Assembly (NCBI RefSeq): GCF_019097595.1
Contig: NC_080710.1
Location: forward strand, 13,538,280-13,602,279
Source of the DNA: Hemibagrus wyckioides
Lineage: Eukaryota > Chordata > Actinopteri > Siluriformes > Bagridae
Direction: 5' to 3'
DNA: 64,000 bases
Part shown: piece after piece, positions 11,698 to 24,119 of the stretch
Layout of the letters: the number at the start of each line of letters is the position of its first letter
Numbering within the stretch: position 1 is the first letter of the stretch
Notes under the pieces: model-generated
The model's input: only the letters and a program-made list of their open reading frames with translations
Databases searched by the model: none
Told to the model about the DNA's origin: nothing
Made by a program: the position numbers and the translations under genes

Positions 11698-14600
11698 TAT
11701 TCATTACCTACAACATATGCTGTTCATATTCACTTGCGCTATGCATTTTCTCAGCCGCTTTATCATATTTTTCTAATGGATTTTGTTCAACATATTTGGA
11801 TCAGCATATTTGCTCAACATATTACTACTGGTACGAGTCCTTTAATTAATCATATGTAAACACAAATTTTAATCAGATTTGTGGCCATAAGAGCAAAGTA
11901 TTAGTACAACTTCACCTCTACCAAAAACCTAGAAACCTATCAGTTGATTTTGGGGTAAACAAACCCCAAATCCCAGTGTGGAACCTTAATTTCAGAAATA
12001 TCAAATTCTGTGTACCTCCCTTCTGTGATCTGTGACAAATTTTACTGCAATTCATTCAAAATGCTTTAGACCTATTTTATTTCTATGTGCAAAACTTCAA
12101 AAGAGGGTCTCTGTAAAGGTATCTTCCTTATTTATCTCTCTTCAATTAAAACAATACATAATGAGAATTAATGCAATTTTAAGATCTTGTCTTTTCTGTT
12201 TTCAACTGAGGGGAAATATTCATCACACACTGCAGAACAGACTAGTAGCCTTTAGAGGAGCGTTCGAACTTAAGATCTTGTCAGAGGCACAATTCAAGAA
12301 TTTTACAAGCAAATGAAAGCTCTTTATGAAAGTAGATTCCAGGATTCCTACACCCAGCAATTGTGATCTTTGGGTGTGAAATTGTTTGCTCATCGTCCAC
12401 ATCTCAATGTTTAGTCCGACGCATGAATCTGAAAACAGAACAATAGTCATTTAAATTAAAGGCTATTTATCTTGAGAAAATGTAGGTTGTAAATGAAAAC
12501 AATCACCATGTTCTCATTTGTTTTACATACCATTTGCCAAACCAAGTATTTCCCCATGCATCCTACCTAGCGAGGCTTCCGACAGCATATGTCAGTGGCT
12601 GGAGACAGTGGTTTACCCTGCCTTAGCTCTGGAACCACCAGACTGATAGCACCAACCACCATGCCACAGTCCACAGCCCAACTGAACACAAACTCACACA
12701 CAGAATTCCCTCACCTAAAGTGACAAGTACCAAACAAGCCAAGGTTACAAAGTAATATTGATGTTGAGGAAAAAAGTTTGTACTGTGATTGAATTTTGAT
12801 CAGTATTATTTTTGCTGAAACAAGCTCATCTGTTACCTATGGTAATTTTCCCTCCAAATATAATTCATAATTATGCATGATGATATTTCATACAGTTTCC
12901 ATATGAAGATCAAATCTTGTGTGATTGTTGCCTCTGCAAGTATAGTTATGATACAAAGTTAGTTATAATGAAATTATATCTGTTGTCCTATTTATTTATT
13001 TATTTATTTATTTATTTTGCTGTGATATTTATATATATTAAGTAATCTATTTGAAATTTGTAACTTTATTTGTCATTTGAATAAATATTAAGTAAAATAA
13101 TTTATTAATAGAGTACAAAATCCAGCAAAAAGAAACTATTTTTGCACAATGCTAAGAAAGTGTGCAGAAACTTTTGATCCTACTTTGGCACCTTTTAACA
13201 AAGGTTTGCGAGTAATAAGCACCAAACATCCATTTAGTGCAGATGAGTGGTGACATAAAGGGAGAAGTATCGAGCTGTAGCACTCTGCTTAGTTGTAAGT
13301 GTCTGATATCCAGTAAGTCCTTTTTCACAATGTTTTTTGTTGCCCAGTCTTAAATTACTATGGCTATCCAAATGCTTACAGTAAAACTACAATGTAACAA
13401 ATGACAAGTAACATCATGTTTTTAGACTTTAAGTCAAAATGTCCAGTAGGGAACTATGATTAATTACAGTAGAGTAATATACTAGCTAGTTATTCTGACA
13501 TTGCGTACCTGTTATTTTCTATGTACATTGAAGGAAAAGGGAAAGAAAAGTAGAGCTGAAGGGCACTTGAAAAGGCAGTGGAGAGCTACATCAGTTCATG
13601 CTTACTACAGATGTCCAGTTTTATCAGCAATAAGCTAGAAAGTAGTAGTACTGAATAATAGTACTTTTGAATAATTACTGCAGTGATTAATATGATTTAG
13701 CTGGAAACAAGTTACTTAACCCTAACTGACACAGTGAGTAGTTTCTCAATTCTCAATTTGTTGAGAACCTGGTCATCTGTAAAATCTGTTGCAAAAACTT
13801 TAATAATGAAGTGTTCATTTATTTTTTTTCAACCAATATATATTATACTGATTCCACAACTTTGAAATTGTCTTTGTAGTATTTCTTGGGTTTAAATGAT
13901 TTTGTCTCAAAATACAAAAGTCTGTATTCCTTATGCTTTATTTTGCATTGTTGTTACAGCAAATGCTGTTATAGGATAAGTTACAGCAGTAATGTTTGGC
14001 AAAGCACTAGTTTTTGCACTTCTATAAAAGCATGAGTTAATTGCTATTACTGTGTGCAGACAACTATGACAGGCCCTCAATTAAAAAAGATAAACCAATA
14101 CCTCAATCCTGCATGACATTTATAACACGGAGGTTTATGATTTAAGGATCTGTCATTTTAAACTGTACATCAGTTGAATGACCACACAATTATTATGAAT
14201 ACTTTGTTTCTTAATTGTACCAAAACAATATTGGGTAACCAAGGAATTATGTTTTGTTCAACATCACATCAATTCAAATGAGAAAGCCTGTTAAAAAAAA
14301 CATGAATACAAATACATTTATATCAAAGGCCAAGAATTAAAAGATACACAACTAGTATTTTAGCTCACAAAACATTGCAAGTAGCGTGCCCAACAATGTT
14401 GTTAAAGCTAAAGGAAGACCAATCCTATATTGACATATCTTGTGTTAAACAAGCAACACAGAATGATGACAACTATGTAAAAGTGAAACACTCATACTAA
14501 TCAGAGAACCTGTATTACTTCCATAATCTTAAGTTTTGTTTTTTTAATAAAATAAATAATAATTAGTTCTGTTCAACATAAAAGCCACTATGGATAATCT

Positions 14601-15326
14601 ACACATTTAAACAGAAAGTTTAAAAAAAAAATGAACCCTGAAGTCTGTAGCTTTTTGAGGTCTGTTTCACAAAACCTGCAGCACGCCACTGCAGAGTGGC
14701 AGTGCAATGAGTTACCGCCATAGCTATGTTGGCTAAACTTAATGTATCAGAGCACACAAGTATTAGCGATAACTACTCATTTAACATTTAAATGGTATAC
14801 AAGGCAGTATTAAACCACAAACATAACAACAAAATCTAATTAAGAGTTTTCCTACCGGAATCCAGTAAGCATTTTTCGAACTGCATTTCGAAACATGTCA
14901 GAATTTATTACGTTATTAATATATATAATATAGTATAGTAATATAGTAATATATTCAGGAATTAGTTAGATATTATAAAAAGACTTAAATCACCATAAAT
15001 GAAATATGCTTGATTAATTAATGTAGTATTAACTAGGGGTCAAAATATTTTTTTTTCAGTGGGATAAATGAAGATTAAGAACATTATTAAATCCTGGAAG
15101 GATAGTGGTAAACAATCATCATTTTCAGGGGAAAAAAATGTATACAGGAAAAAATCTTGAATGATCATGTGATCAAATGATAAACTTTTGGTGAAATAAA
15201 AGAAAATGCACCTTTGGATGGAAATAAAGGTTCTTTGTATAAGCTTACTGAAATGATGCCACAGCGAATATATATGCCCTAATTAGTTTTTTTTTTAAAT
15301 TATTTTTTTTTATTTATTTATTTACG
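11698..15326. other. Intergenic AT-rich sequence
   Basis: No gene, RNA or full transposon recognised. Includes a (TTTA)n tract at 12990-13017. Short ORFs here look random. Confidence 0.5.
12990..13017. repeat. (TTTA)n microsatellite
   Basis: About seven TTTA units on the plus strand. Confidence 0.9.
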
Positions 15327-15884
15327 TACACTACCAGTCAAAAGTTTGGACACACCTTCTAATTCCATGGTCTTTCCTGATGTTTATTTCTTTCTACATT
15401 GTAAAACAATGCTGAAGGCGGCCGAAATACACAGTAATGTCCTTTGAACAGTTGATATTGAGATATGTCTGCTACTGATGCTCTGTAAAGCCTTCATAAC
15501 GGCTCTAATCTGAGGTGCTGTTAATTGGTGATTTCTGAGGCTGGTAACTCTAAATGAACTTCTCCTCTGCAGCAGAGGTAAGTTTTGGTCTTGCTTTCCT
15601 GGGATGGTCTTCATGTGAGCCAGTTTCATCATGGTGCTTGATGGGTTTTGCAAATGCACTCGACAATACTGTTCTTGCAAGAACTATTCCAGAACACCTG
15701 ACCTTCGTGTCTTAAAATAACAACTGACTGGTTTTTGTTGTCATTACATATGGATTACTTAAGTCCATGTGTGTTATTTCATAGTTTTGAAATCTCCAGT
15801 ATTGTTCTAGAATGTAGAAAATAAATCCCTAAACAAAAAAACATTGAATTAAAAGGTGTGTCCAAACTTTTGACTGGTAGTGTA
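15327..15884 (-). mobile_element. Deleted Tc1/mariner element with intact TIRs
   Basis: Left end ACACTACCAGTCAAAAGTTT, right end ending in the complement (aaacttttgactggtagtgt), each at a TA. On the minus strand 15384-15680 encodes the transposase N-terminal region as a broken frame, including SSFRVTSLRNHQLTAPQIRAV- and SSRHISISTVQRTL-like helix-turn-helix words. The 558 bp length is about a third of an autonomous Tc1, so it needs transposase in trans. Confidence 0.8.
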
Positions 15885-18569
15885 TGTAAACTAAAATCGT
15901 TCAAATTTTGTTTACTTATTTTGAAATCAGGCTCAAAGCATTAAATCTTCGACTTACAGGATTAAATCAATGAGTATAACAAGTATAACAAACCCTTCAC
16001 AGAAGCCTTCTCCAAACTCACACCTCACCTGCCCAACTGCTTTTCTCCATCACTACTGTGTCTCCACTCACTGCCCTAGCATCAGAGAGTCCTCTTTCTG
16101 TCACACCCTCCCTTCTGTCATTCTCTGCCCCCTGTTTTCATCCCTCAGGCTCCAATGTGAAGTCAAAACATACCCCTTCAGTCAGAGGGTCAAGGGTGAC
16201 AATGAATATTGTGGATTAAAAGAGAATATATAATAAGCCTCTACTGCAAACTTTGTCTAAAATGCACTCAGCATGCAGAGCGCAAGTTGTATATTAGAAT
16301 AGTAATTGTGTTGTGTTATTGGAGATATTGTGTTATGTGTGTGCTGAATGTATTGTGTTTGTGTAATAAAAAATAAATGTATGTAAATGTATGTGGTGAA
16401 TAAAATGATTCTGATTCAGACTCTTTATCTGTGATACCTAGTCTTGTAGGCAGTACAGAAAAACGTACAGTGACTTACAATAGAGCCATTGAAAGTTTAG
16501 GGCCTTGCTTAAGAGCAGCAGCTCGACAGTGGCAACTTAGTGCAGAGCCTTAACCACTGAGTCACAAGCTGACACTTGCTTCCACAGGATGCCTGTCACA
16601 ATGCCTAGTATATGCTCAGATCTGATATGAAAACTTCTGGATCTTAAAATGTCTATTTGTCATCTGGCAACAGCAAAGGAGTTGAAGCAAAAAAAAAAAA
16701 AACTGAGCTGTAAGAAGGGAGTCAATGTCAAAAATATTAATATTATCAGAAGGACAAAACACTGGTTACTAAATGATTAGTTCCTAACAAATAATGGAGA
16801 ACATTGCCCCATCCTATATGGAGAGCATTTAATTATCAGTTGTCAGTTGTACAACTCTATATCTATCATTTATAGTAACTGAACAGTGTTCTCTTCTTAC
16901 CTTTTTGTTATCTTAATGATCTCTCTAAAAATAAATGTAAGGAAGACTTGTATATATAATTGCTGCATAAGAACACACTGATAGCAGCTATAAATTATTC
17001 CATTACGAATAATTTAATATCCCACTCCTTGCATACATATGACTTCAGCTTGATTGATTAGAAGCCCATCTACATCAGCACTGACAGATTTAGGGGTCAC
17101 AGCAGGAAAAAAAGCAAGACAAATTATTAACGTAATCTCTTATAGGTTACATACAGAAAAAAACACTAGTTCAGAATTAAAATGTAATACTATTTTTTAT
17201 CCCTTTATACATTTGTAATACACACCATCACCATGTTCATTATCGAATAACTATAGTATCTATAGTATTTATTATCTAATAACTAGTCATCAGAGTACTC
17301 ATAGTTTTAATTGGGTTTTCTCTGTACCTTGCTGGTGCTGGCTGCTCAGTGCTCACTCAGAACACAGATGGTCTTATCTGTCTCCTGTCGAATATTTTTC
17401 AGCCATCAGTTTTCAGGTGAAATGATGCATGTAAACATTTAGGAGACAACTGACACACATTATTACACTGTTGACTGAGGACCTCCATTTAACTGTGGTC
17501 TATTAAAATTTGACTTTTAAATAATTGTGATTTAATTATTTACTAGACATACTATGTCAGCTTATTTTTACCTAAACACCTCTAGATTGTTCAAGCGATC
17601 ACTTATCACAGACTGCCAAACACAAGAAGGAAGACATTTGGGGCACTTAGGAGAAAACTGTGAGTCTGATCCCTGCTGTTCATCAGGTCCTTCATCTCCC
17701 CCTTCTGACGAAATATGCAAAAATATGTGCTAACGTATTCATTTAAAACCTGTAACGCATTCAATAAGTCATATATTGATACATACAAGGACGATATTAT
17801 TTTATTTAGCTTTGTAATGGATTTTCTTCCAAACACTATTTTATTATTATTTTTCTACAAAAACTGGTTCAAAATGATTAGCCTTTATTATACAACTATA
17901 TTATACATTTCAGCAAAATATATAAGATAAAAAAATATTTTAGATAAAAAAGAAGTACATCACTGCAGTCCTCAGAAGAGGTGACCAGAAAAAATACTGC
18001 ACTAAACATCTTTTAAGCAAGTTTTGCTGGGAATAAAATAATAAGAGAACAAGATTGCATCATGAAATTCCTGCAGATTTTTCTGGTGGGAATCTCCCAC
18101 TCTATCACATCAAAGTTGCTCTATTGAATTATTTATGTCAAACTCTAATTATGCCCGAGACACATCAGTAATTTGGAGGACCATAAAATAAATTAGATTC
18201 CTAATTTAAAAAAAATACTTTTGAATCTGTTAGCTTATTACACAAGCTAATAAGGTGACTACTCAGTGTTATATAAATGATAAGTTTATTATCATACTGC
18301 TAGGCTTAAGCACTGTAGGCCTATGCTTTTCCTATGCTACAGATTTACACATGTAAAAGTAGTTTCTTAGTTTACATTTAATTAAATTTGTCAGGATAAA
18401 ACAGTAAGTTTCAGTAGCTTTTTAAAAAATGATCATATCTTAATACCAAAAGTGTTATCTGAAGAAACCTTAAGGAGCTTTTAAAGAAAGTAGACTACTC
18501 GTGTTGGAAGAAATATTCAGTCTGCAGTACAGTTGTTGCTTTTGTCTGTTTTTTAGTTTTTTTAGATGA
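15885..18569. other. Intergenic sequence with minor repeat fragments
   Basis: 16440-16590 contains gggccttgcttaagagcagc and agagccttaaccactgagtc, the wording of a common fish interspersed repeat. The rest shows no supported gene. Confidence 0.45.
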
Positions 18570-19273
18570 AAAATGAACAGTGTTAATTTCCAAATGGCAT
18601 CACTCTTTGGACCTGCTCAATTTTGACACCCTTTTGGGACAGCCCATGCACATTATTTGGTCCCGGACAGACTCATCACCAAGAAACAACAATGTGGGAA
18701 AAATCTTTATAAAGAATCTGGAAAAGTCCATCGACAGCATTGCCCTTTACAACACCATCTCCATCTTTGGCAACATCCTGTCATGTAAGGTTTGAGCTGT
18801 GTTCTCTGCAGATCTGAATAACTTCATAAATCTGAATTCTCTAGTTAAGTCTCTTTGACATAAGTGTGTGTCTCTTTTACATAAGTCTGTGTGTTGACGG
18901 ATATGTCTCCCCTTAAAATGGTGTGCGATGAGAACAGCTCCAGAGGATATGACTATGTGCACTTTGAGAGTGCTGAGGCTGTTGAGACTGCCATTAGGAA
19001 GTTCAACGGCCACAAAGTGTAAGTCGTGAAAATCTCTACATTTTTACAAATCTCTACATCTACCAACCTGCTGAATGTGTTCTTGATGTGGGTATAATTA
19101 AGTCTGTTTAATGGTTGTTTTATGGTTGATGCAGAGGTTTGCTTTGGTTAGATGATGGTATTCCAGTTAACATGTGGTTATAATTTGCTCATATATCACA
19201 CATCTAAATCTCTTCACTGCATTAAAAAAAAAAAAAAGCCAACAGTTTCAAATGTTCTCATTCAAATGCTAAT

Positions 19274-19316
19274 ACTACTACTACTACTACTACTACTAAT
19301 AATAATAATAATAACT
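19274..19316. repeat. (CTA)n / (ATA)n trinucleotide repeat
   Basis: CTA units pass into ATA units inside an intron of the PABPC-like locus. Confidence 0.9.
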
Positions 19317-19514
19317 AAAAATCATTCATGTTCTAATAAAGGCTCTAACAACAGTATCTCAATTGTGTTAAAGGTTCATCGCACAGTTCAAGTCTTGTGA
19401 ACAGTACCAGGCTACAAACAAGACGACTGAAAAAGTTGACAACAGCAAGCAGGTGCATATGAGCCAAGTGCAGAAGGAAGAAGGACATAAAAAATCCTGC
19501 ATAAGTTTGATTAG

Positions 19515-19544
19515 GTACACACACACACACACACACACACACAG
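19515..19544. repeat. (AC)n microsatellite
   Basis: Dinucleotide run that begins immediately at the candidate splice donor of the PABPC-like block ending at 19514. Confidence 0.9.
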
Positions 19545-20301
19545 ATTTTTTGAATCTGATCCTGGAAAAAGAAGGTGAAATTTTAAATGACTTTGTGTTA
19601 CAGGCCCAAAACTACAGTCACAGAGGCAGTTCCAGCTGTAGTTACCCCTGTAGCTAATCCAGTTAACCCCTTAGCAGCTGCAGTTAAACCGCTTCCAACT
19701 GCAGTAAAATCTGTTCCATCATAAAGCTGTACAGGCCACAGCTCCTACCAAAGTTAAAACAGAAAAACAACCTGCAACATCCACTGGACAAATAGCTTCA
19801 GTTCCATCTGTAATTCCACTGCCTGTGACTGATGAGAAGCTGGGGACAAAAGCTGGGGATGAGGACAAAACATGGAGCAGTCCCTACATACACAGGTACC
19901 AGTGAAGCCAGAATGCACACACCAGTAATGCAACATTTTGCTTGCCTAATATTGCAATATCTTATATAACAGCATCACTGGTGTTTACATTACTGCACCA
20001 GCTCGGAAGCCACTAAAAATCTACATGTTAGAGTCAGCTGATGAACCTGGATGAACAGGTCATGATGCTGTGTGAGTCTCATAATCAAACTCACAGCTTA
20101 AAAACACTTCCATTATGCACATTCCTCATGGCATGGGTAGTATTTCCTTAAATTATGGAATATGGAATATGATTATGGAATATGGAGCTTGAGCTTTGTC
20201 TGTGTTACAAGACTGAATGGCAGGAACCACTAATTTCACCCCTGCATAATGCGAGGAAACCAAAACAAAATCCCCAAACCAGCATCTCTCCTTCTGACAT
20301 A

Positions 20302-21665
20302 TACAGTGAGGGAAAAAATTATTTGATCCCCTGCTGATTTTGTACATTTGCCCACTGACAAAGAAATGAGAAGAAAAAGACATTTCTTGTAGTTGGCCAC
20401 CAGGTTTGCACACATCTCACATCTCAAGGAATTTGGGCCCACTCCTCTTTGCAGATCCTCTCCAAGTCATTAAGGTTTTGTGGCTGACCCTTCAGCTCCC
20501 TCCACAGATTTTCTATGGGATTAAGGTCTGGAGATTGGCTAGGCCACTACAGGACCTTAATGTGCTTCTTTTTGAACCACTCCTTTGTTGCCTTGGCCGT
20601 GTGTTTTGGGTCATTGTCAGGCTGGAACATCCATCCACAACCCATTTTCAATGCCCTGGCTGAGGGAAGGAGGTTCTCATCCAAGATTTAACGGTACATG
20701 GCCCCGTCCATCTTCCCTTTGATGCGGTGCAGTTGTCCTGTCACCTGGGGATGGTGTACTTGGGGTCATAGGCAGCATTCCTCTTCCTCCAAACATGGCG
20801 AGTTGAGTTGATGCCAAAGAGCTGAATATTGGCCTCATTTGACCACAACACTTTCACCCAGTTCTCCTCTGAATCATTCAGATGTTCACTGGCAAACTTC
20901 AGATGAGCCTGTACATGTGCTTTCTTTAGCAGGGGGACCTTGTGGGCGCTACTGGATTTCAGTCTTTCATGGCGTAATGTGTTATCAATTGTTTTCTTGG
21001 TGACTATGGTCCCAGCTGCCTTGAGATCATTGACAAAATCCTCCAGTGTAATTCTGGGCTGATTCCTCGCCGTTCTCATGATCATCTCTCCATGAGGTGA
21101 GATCTTGCATGGAGCCCCAGACCAAGGAAGATTGACAGTGCTTTTGTGTTTCTTCCATTTGGGAATAATCGCACCAACTGTTGTCACCTTCTCACCAAGC
21201 TGCTTGGCGATGGTCTTGTAGCTCATTACAGCCTTGTGTACTGTAGGTCTACAATCTTGTCCCTGACATCCATGGACAGCTCTTTGGTCTTGGCCATGAT
21301 CGAGAGTTTGGAATCTGATTGATTGCTTCCTTCTGTGGATGGTGGCTTTCATACAGGTAACGAGCTGAGATTAAGAGCACTCCCTGAGAGTGCTCCTACT
21401 GTAATCTCAGCTCATTACCTGTATAAAAGACACCTGGGAGCCAGAAATCTTTCTGATTGATAGGGGATCAAATACTTATTTCACTCATTAAAATGCAAAT
21501 CAATGTATAACTTTTCTGAAATGCATTTTTCTGGATTTTTTTGTTGTTATTCTGCCTCTCACTGTTCAAATACACCTACCACTAAAATTACAGACTGATC
21601 ATTTCTTTGTCATTGGGCAAACGTACAAAATCAGCAGGAGATCAAATATTTTTCCCCTCACTGTA
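20302..21665 (-). mobile_element. Near full-length Tc1/mariner element, inactivated
   Basis: 1364 bp with inverted termini TACAGTGAGGGAAAAAATTA (left) and the complement ending at 21665 (atttttcccctcactgta); the right copy extends over about 70 bp including a gacaaagaaatga inner repeat. The interior encodes a Tc1 transposase on the minus strand (see separate entry). It lies 230 bp downstream of the PABPC-like blocks. Confidence 0.9.
20440..21352 (-). pseudogene. Tc1 transposase, broken (D to N at catalytic site)
   Basis: The frame 21352-20741 opens with degraded N-terminal sequence, then shows the paired-type HTH region ([24 protein letters not shown]), the linker and [15 protein letters not shown], then the catalytic region [13 protein letters not shown], where the family normally has WSDE. 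The first catalytic Asp therefore reads Asn. After KYTIPR about 40-50 codons are deleted. Downstream pieces in other frames carry [16 protein letters not shown] and [16 protein letters not shown] (second Asp and final Glu). A deletion, frameshifts and a missing catalytic residue mean it cannot be active. Confidence 0.85.
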
Positions 21666-21667
21666 TC

Positions 21668-21896
21668 GCTTTCTCTCTCTCTCTATCTGTCTCTCTGCAG
21701 GTGAATATATGTTACCTCTTGTGGAGAAAATCCATCCAACTAGGGCCAAAGAAATAACCTGGTTGGTTATACAAGGATCACAAGACTGCTTAATATGATC
21801 GCAGAGCCCAAATTCTGTGTGCCAAGGTTCACACACACACAAACACACACACACACACACAATATTATTATTATTATTATTATTATTATTAGACAA
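21668..21896. repeat. CT-, CA- and TAT-type microsatellites
   Basis: Short CT run at 21670-21700, (CA)n at 21831-21861 and (TTA)n at 21864-21891, directly right of the Tc1 element. Confidence 0.85.
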
Positions 21897-22051
21897 AATG
21901 TTTTAGTAAATTATGTAGAAGATTAGCAATATATAAATTGTGCCATGCAACTGACATGAATTAACTTTGCTTCTATAGAAGCAAATCCCCAACCCACCAA
22001 TGACGTATTCATAGATATTCACATTGCTTTCACATTCACATTTCACATTCA

Positions 22052-22127
22052 CATTTATTATATATTGTTAATGACTGTCGCATATGTGTTGAAATTGTTC
22101 TAGCCGCATATGTGTTGAAATTGTTCG
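22052..22127. repeat. Short tandem duplication
   Basis: The phrase cgcatatgtgttgaaattgt occurs twice in a row about 27 bp apart (22079 and 22106). Confidence 0.85.
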
Positions 22128-22198
22128 GCTTTTAGATACTTGTACAGCGAGCGTCCTCGATCCTAAATCTCATTCTAATAATTTAACTTGAATTAAGG

Positions 22199-22232
22199 TC
22201 CATAGTGCTAACCATTACACCATGGAATCCAC
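22199..22232 (-). pseudogene. Partial tRNA-Gln-like relic (5' half)
   Basis: The minus strand reads GGATTCCATGGTGTAATGGT then TAGCACTATGGAC, which is the acceptor 5' strand, D arm and start of the anticodon stem of tRNA-Gln. The remainder is not recognisable. It lies 3 kb from the main tRNA cluster. Confidence 0.55.
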
Positions 22233-23935
22233 CAGTGATCCCATCAGGATTGACTATGAAATGTACTGATGATGCTAATAAAATTGTAGCATGGATCAGT
22301 ACATTTGATGGAAAATATAAAAGACTGGTGGTAAAATGAAAGAATAGCCATTTTTTAGATCATAAAATAGTATATAAAAAGATAACATTTTCACTGAGAA
22401 TACTGTGAATATATTTTTGTCAGCACGTGTGTCCGAGTTACACTTCCGGGACTGCGGCCATTTTGGGTTAAGCACTTCTGGGTTGGCCTCCATTTTGCAT
22501 GCTCCGGCACTATATAAGCATGCCTTTTTCACCAGATGGTTTCTTTGTTTGTGCTATTGCTTCATCCCACCATTTTCACCATGAGGTATACCTGCCTGTT
22601 TTTATTTAATTAGTTCTTCCTGTTCTCTGATGTGTAGTTTGCCGATAGGTTGAACTTCACCCTTTTGTCAGTGTCTGACTTTGCACTTGTTTTTGTGTTT
22701 CAACCTTTGACTGTTTTGTGCTGGATTTAGTCAGGAGGTTTTATTGCTGCACTTTTGTGTGAGTTTTTTCCCCTTAAGATGCATTTGGTATTATATGCAC
22801 TTCTCATGGGTCTGGGCTTTTGTCTGACTGATTCTGAAGCAGAAGTCTTGGCCATATACAGCCAAGCTCATGCACAGATTTCACTCTGTAGCATTTGGAG
22901 TGGAGTAATGCAAATTTTGGTGAAGATCACTCAATTTTTGACCAAAAAACACAAAGGGTAAAGGTGTAGCCTTAATGTTTTTTGGTTGAAAAATTTGTCT
23001 GATATTTGCCAAATTCACATTGAACACTAGGGAAGGGAGATCAAGTCTTAAATAGGAGAGTGATTAGTTTCATCCTATTGTGCAATTCAGCTGCAATATA
23101 ATATAGTAAGCAACAAAATTGAACAGAATTTAACAATATGACACAGTATACTACCTAAGATCTCAGCTGTAAAGTGTGATAAGAAACTAATTTAATCACA
23201 ATGTTAGTCTTGAACTTCATAACACAGTGTAATTTTGGTGAAGATAACAAAACGTTGAGATTTTTTTTGCCCTAAAAACAGTAAGGGGAAGGGGGTAGCC
23301 ATATAGTGTTAGTTTTTTTTTTTTCTCTGAAAATTGACGCAGTCTGACTTTCACCAAATTTGCCTTGTGTGTTAGAGGGGAAGACCAACATTGTGGTTCA
23401 ATTATCACTCTCAATAGCTGAGATCTCGGCTAACGCACTGTAAACCCAGATACTTTGAAATTGCTTAAATTGAGGAAACTGTTTGATACAATAAAAACTC
23501 TCCAAAGTTGGAATACTGGTATCCTGGTGTAACCTTCTGTTGCCGATTGTGCAATGTGAATACAGCAGCAGTTGGATGAAAATCAGGGCTAAAATAGTGC
23601 TGTGTGATGTAGCGTCTCCAGGTCGGCTCACTTGCTCATGGGGTCTGTTGCATCCTTCTCAAAAACTCAATTAACTATTACACAGCTCACAACTGAGCTA
23701 TCACTACTTATAGTCATTTCATTATACCTCAACCGACATGCTGTACCTCATGGGAGCCAGGCTCCGGGATGTCTGATGGCTCAACCACCCCCCCCATATC
23801 AACTTGTGACCTTAACACGCAAATCACCCTGCGCCTAGCAGTTTTACTGCCGTTAAGTCAACGAGAATTCCCTAATCTAAACCAAATCAATGCCTTGACC
23901 AGGGGATGACCAAAGTTCTGACTGAAGACACACCC

Positions 23936-23944
23936 ACACATACA

Positions 23945-24006
<62 letters not shown>
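23936..24006. repeat. (CA)n microsatellite
   Basis: About 30 CA units; another short CA patch follows at 24034-24048. Confidence 0.98.
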
Positions 24007-24007
<1 letters not shown>

Positions 24008-24119
24008 CATCTGGAAACACTCACCCTGACCCCCACACGCACACACACAAGGAGAGTTCCTTGATTCAAGTTTCAATAAAACAATAGTAAAACCCTACCT
24101 GACCCATGCCTAACACACC

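Larger units (their letters stand above)
18570..20075 (+). pseudogene. PABPC-like (cytoplasmic poly(A)-binding protein) decayed gene copy with introns
   Basis: Plus-strand blocks 18600-18789, 18918-19018 and 19374-19514 translate to the end of RRM1 ([18 protein letters not shown]), the start of RRM2 ([22 protein letters not shown]), then [17 protein letters not shown] and VFIAQFKS. These match PABPC proteins ([35 protein letters not shown]) at gene-like intron positions. Blocks 19604-19895 and 19973-20030 continue in matching phase as a Pro/Ala/Val/Thr-rich stretch with no PABPC match I recognise, ending in a stop. Defects: a frameshift near 18595 after VNFQ, the exon 2 acceptor reading AA instead of AG at 18917, a shortened RRM2 loop (NGHKV), and a stop at about 19722. 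Retained introns argue against a retrocopy. RRM3/RRM4 and MLLE were not seen. A diverged but living gene is less likely. Confidence 0.6.
21900..24119. other. Intergenic sequence with tRNA relic, diverged repeat pair and CA tract
   Basis: Contains a tRNA-like fragment (22199-22232), a possible TATA (actatataagc at 22509) in a GC-richer stretch resembling a retroelement promoter at 22420-22620, two diverged copies of an aattttggtgaagat... unit (22910-23070 and 23230-23400), a MITE-like remnant (23520-23620), and a long CA tract. No supported protein gene. Confidence 0.4.

Noticed and set aside
23858..24076. ORFs rich in Cys-Val
   Set aside because: Translation of the (CA)n tract.
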